Shown here: positions 5,543 to 6,564 of the stretch, in pieces | How the letters are laid out: every line of letters begins with the position of its first letter | Numbering within the stretch: the first letter of the stretch is position 1 | Origin: JAZUOT01 sp045604805 | GTDB lineage: Bacteria; Bacillota; Clostridia; Oscillospirales; Acutalibacteraceae | Direction: 5' to 3' | Length of the DNA: 6,564 nt | Assembly: GCA_045604805.1 (NCBI GenBank) | Contig: JAZUOT010000023.1 | Span: 1 to 6,564, forward strand | Program-made: the position numbers and the translations under genes | The notes under the pieces: generated by a model | Database searches by the model: none | Seen by the model: only the letters and a program-made list of their open reading frames with translations | Told to the model about the DNA's origin: nothing

Positions 5543-6564
5543 ATGAAACAGATAGGATTTTTTGATGAAGAGAATAGATTGGCAAAGCTAAGTAAGTTAG
5601 GAGATTCACTAGAAAAGCTCAACATGGTAATAGATTGGGAAATATTTAGACCGTTAATAAATAAGGTATTTAATAAGCAAAGCAAAGCAAAGGTCCCGGA
5701 GGACGTCCCCACTATGACTACATAATGATGTTTAAGATATTAGTATTGCAGAGAATATATAATCTGAGCGACGATCAAACAGAATTTCAGATTAACGACA
5801 GAATGAGTTTCATGAGATTCTTGGGACTAAGCATAAGTGACCAAGTACCAGACGCAAAAACAATATGGCTGTATAGAGACACATTAGCGAAAGCAAACAT
5901 AATGAAAGAATTATTTGAGTTGTTTGAAAAGAAGCTAGAGCATGAAAATATAATCACAAAAGCCGGTACGATAGTAGATGCAACATTTGTGGAAACACCA
6001 AACCAGCACATAGACAGAGAGGATTACAAAAAGCTCAAGGAAGGAAAAGTACCCCAAGAGTGGAAAGAAAACAAGCATAAGCTTGCCCAAAAAGATACTG
6101 ACGCGAGATATTCAATCAAGAGAGGCCATAGGTATTATGGGTTCAAAGATCATATAAAAGCTGATGCAGAAAGCAAGATGATAGTGGCTTATGAAGTCAC
6201 GAATGCAGCAGTTCATGATGGTCAAATGCTACCTTTTCTTGTGGATGAAAGCGACAACGCAATATATGCAGACAGTGCATATTGGGGAAAGCCTAATGAA
6301 AAAGCACTTCCGGCAAATGTGAAAAACTGTATCCACGAAAAAGGAACTAAAAAAGAAGGTCTTAGCAAAGCACAGCGCAAAAAGAATCAGGAAAAATCAA
6401 AGATTAGATGTAGAGTAGAACATATTTTTGGATTTATGACCGGCGTCTTTCGCGGACTTACTATGCGTTCCAGAGGTATAGTTCGAGCGAATTTTAATAT
6501 AGGCCTAACTAACTTGGTATACAACATGTTCCGGTATAGATTCTTGCTGCGGAATGCTTCTGTC
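5543..6564 (+). pseudogene. IS5-family DDE transposase, split by a -1 frameshift; C-terminus outside window
   Basis: ATG 5543, with AAAGAGG upstream, opens MKQIGFFDEENRLAKLSKLGD and IDWEIFRPLINKVF, the N-terminal region of an IS5-type transposase. This frame ends at TAA 5723-5725. The rest continues in the -1 frame from about 5692 (GPGGRPHYDYIMMFKILVLQ) without a stop to the window edge. It carries MSFMRFLGLSISDQVPDAKTIW, AGTIVDATFVETP with the first catalytic Asp, YYGFKDHIKAD, IYADSAYWG with the second Asp, and IRCRVEHIFGFM with the catalytic Glu. The catalytic domain is complete and well conserved. The shift lies in an AGCAA repeat; removing one unit restores a continuous frame. A programmed -1 shift on A-AAG (5689-5692), followed by a small hairpin GTCC-CGGA-GGAC (5693-5704), is the alternative. 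I call it a pseudogene with reservation; if shifting is programmed the gene may be active. Confidence 0.75.
5676..5692 (+). repeat. AGCAA pentanucleotide tandem repeat (3.4 copies) in the transposase gene
   Basis: Three exact AGCAA units are followed by AG. A change of one 5-base unit alters the reading frame by the amount needed to join the two parts of the transposase: with two units the codons read AAT AAG CAA AGC AAA GGT CCC GGA, leading straight into the downstream frame. Confidence 0.85.

Larger units (their letters stand above)
5409..6564 (+). mobile_element. Second IS5-family insertion sequence, right end outside window
   Basis: A transposase of a different IS5 subgroup from the left element fills the right side. 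Because the right end is outside the window, the terminal repeats cannot be matched; the left limit given here, at GGCACTTCGG just after the palindrome, is a guess. The true left end should lie between about 5370 and 5500. The element is inserted upstream of the SRP RNA promoter region and points away from it. Confidence 0.5.

Noticed and set aside
5404..5712. Minus-strand open frame of 102 codons, Phe/Ser-rich
   Set aside because: It lies opposite to the N-terminal part of the right transposase; the Phe/Ser richness is the mirror of Lys/Glu codons.

Overview
The window is AT-rich and carries a housekeeping block on the minus strand in the order typical of Bacillota. Reading along that strand it runs: SRP RNA (ffs), dnaX, ybaB, recR, smpB, and ssrA (tmRNA). 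The ffs-dnaX-ybaB-recR order, the style of the Shine-Dalgarno sites and the protein sequences suggest a low-GC Clostridia-like bacterium. I cannot place it to genus from sequence alone.

Layout. Positions 3-239 (+) hold the C-terminal end of an unrecognised membrane protein. Positions ~278-1337 (-) are an IS5-family insertion sequence whose transposase gene is broken by three frameshifts. Positions 1338-1609 have no gene. Positions 1610-1986 (-) are tmRNA, followed by smpB (1990-2448), recR (2460-3062), ybaB (3069-3416) and dnaX (3428-5113), all on the minus strand and separated by only 3 to 14 bases. Positions 5166-5302 (-) are a small SRP RNA with a candidate promoter at 5339-5367. From roughly 5400 to the right edge lies a second, different IS5-family element on the plus strand. 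Its transposase is split by a -1 shift located in an AGCAA pentanucleotide repeat.

How the genes fit together. The minus-strand genes form one apparent transcription unit of nucleic-acid and translation quality-control functions. SRP RNA serves membrane targeting, DnaX loads the replicative clamp, YbaB and RecR act on DNA and recombinational repair, and SmpB with tmRNA rescues stalled ribosomes. Two of the junctions (dnaX/ybaB and recR/smpB) place the upstream TAG stop inside the downstream Shine-Dalgarno site.

I did not find a new defence or multi-gene system. The points most worth a second look are the SRP RNA with two near-identical self-complementary 13-mers in its opposite arms, the asparagine-rich tmRNA tag without an in-frame alanine resume codon, and the repeat-associated frameshift in the right-hand transposase. 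Both insertion sequences look decayed, which suggests a genome that went through an IS expansion.
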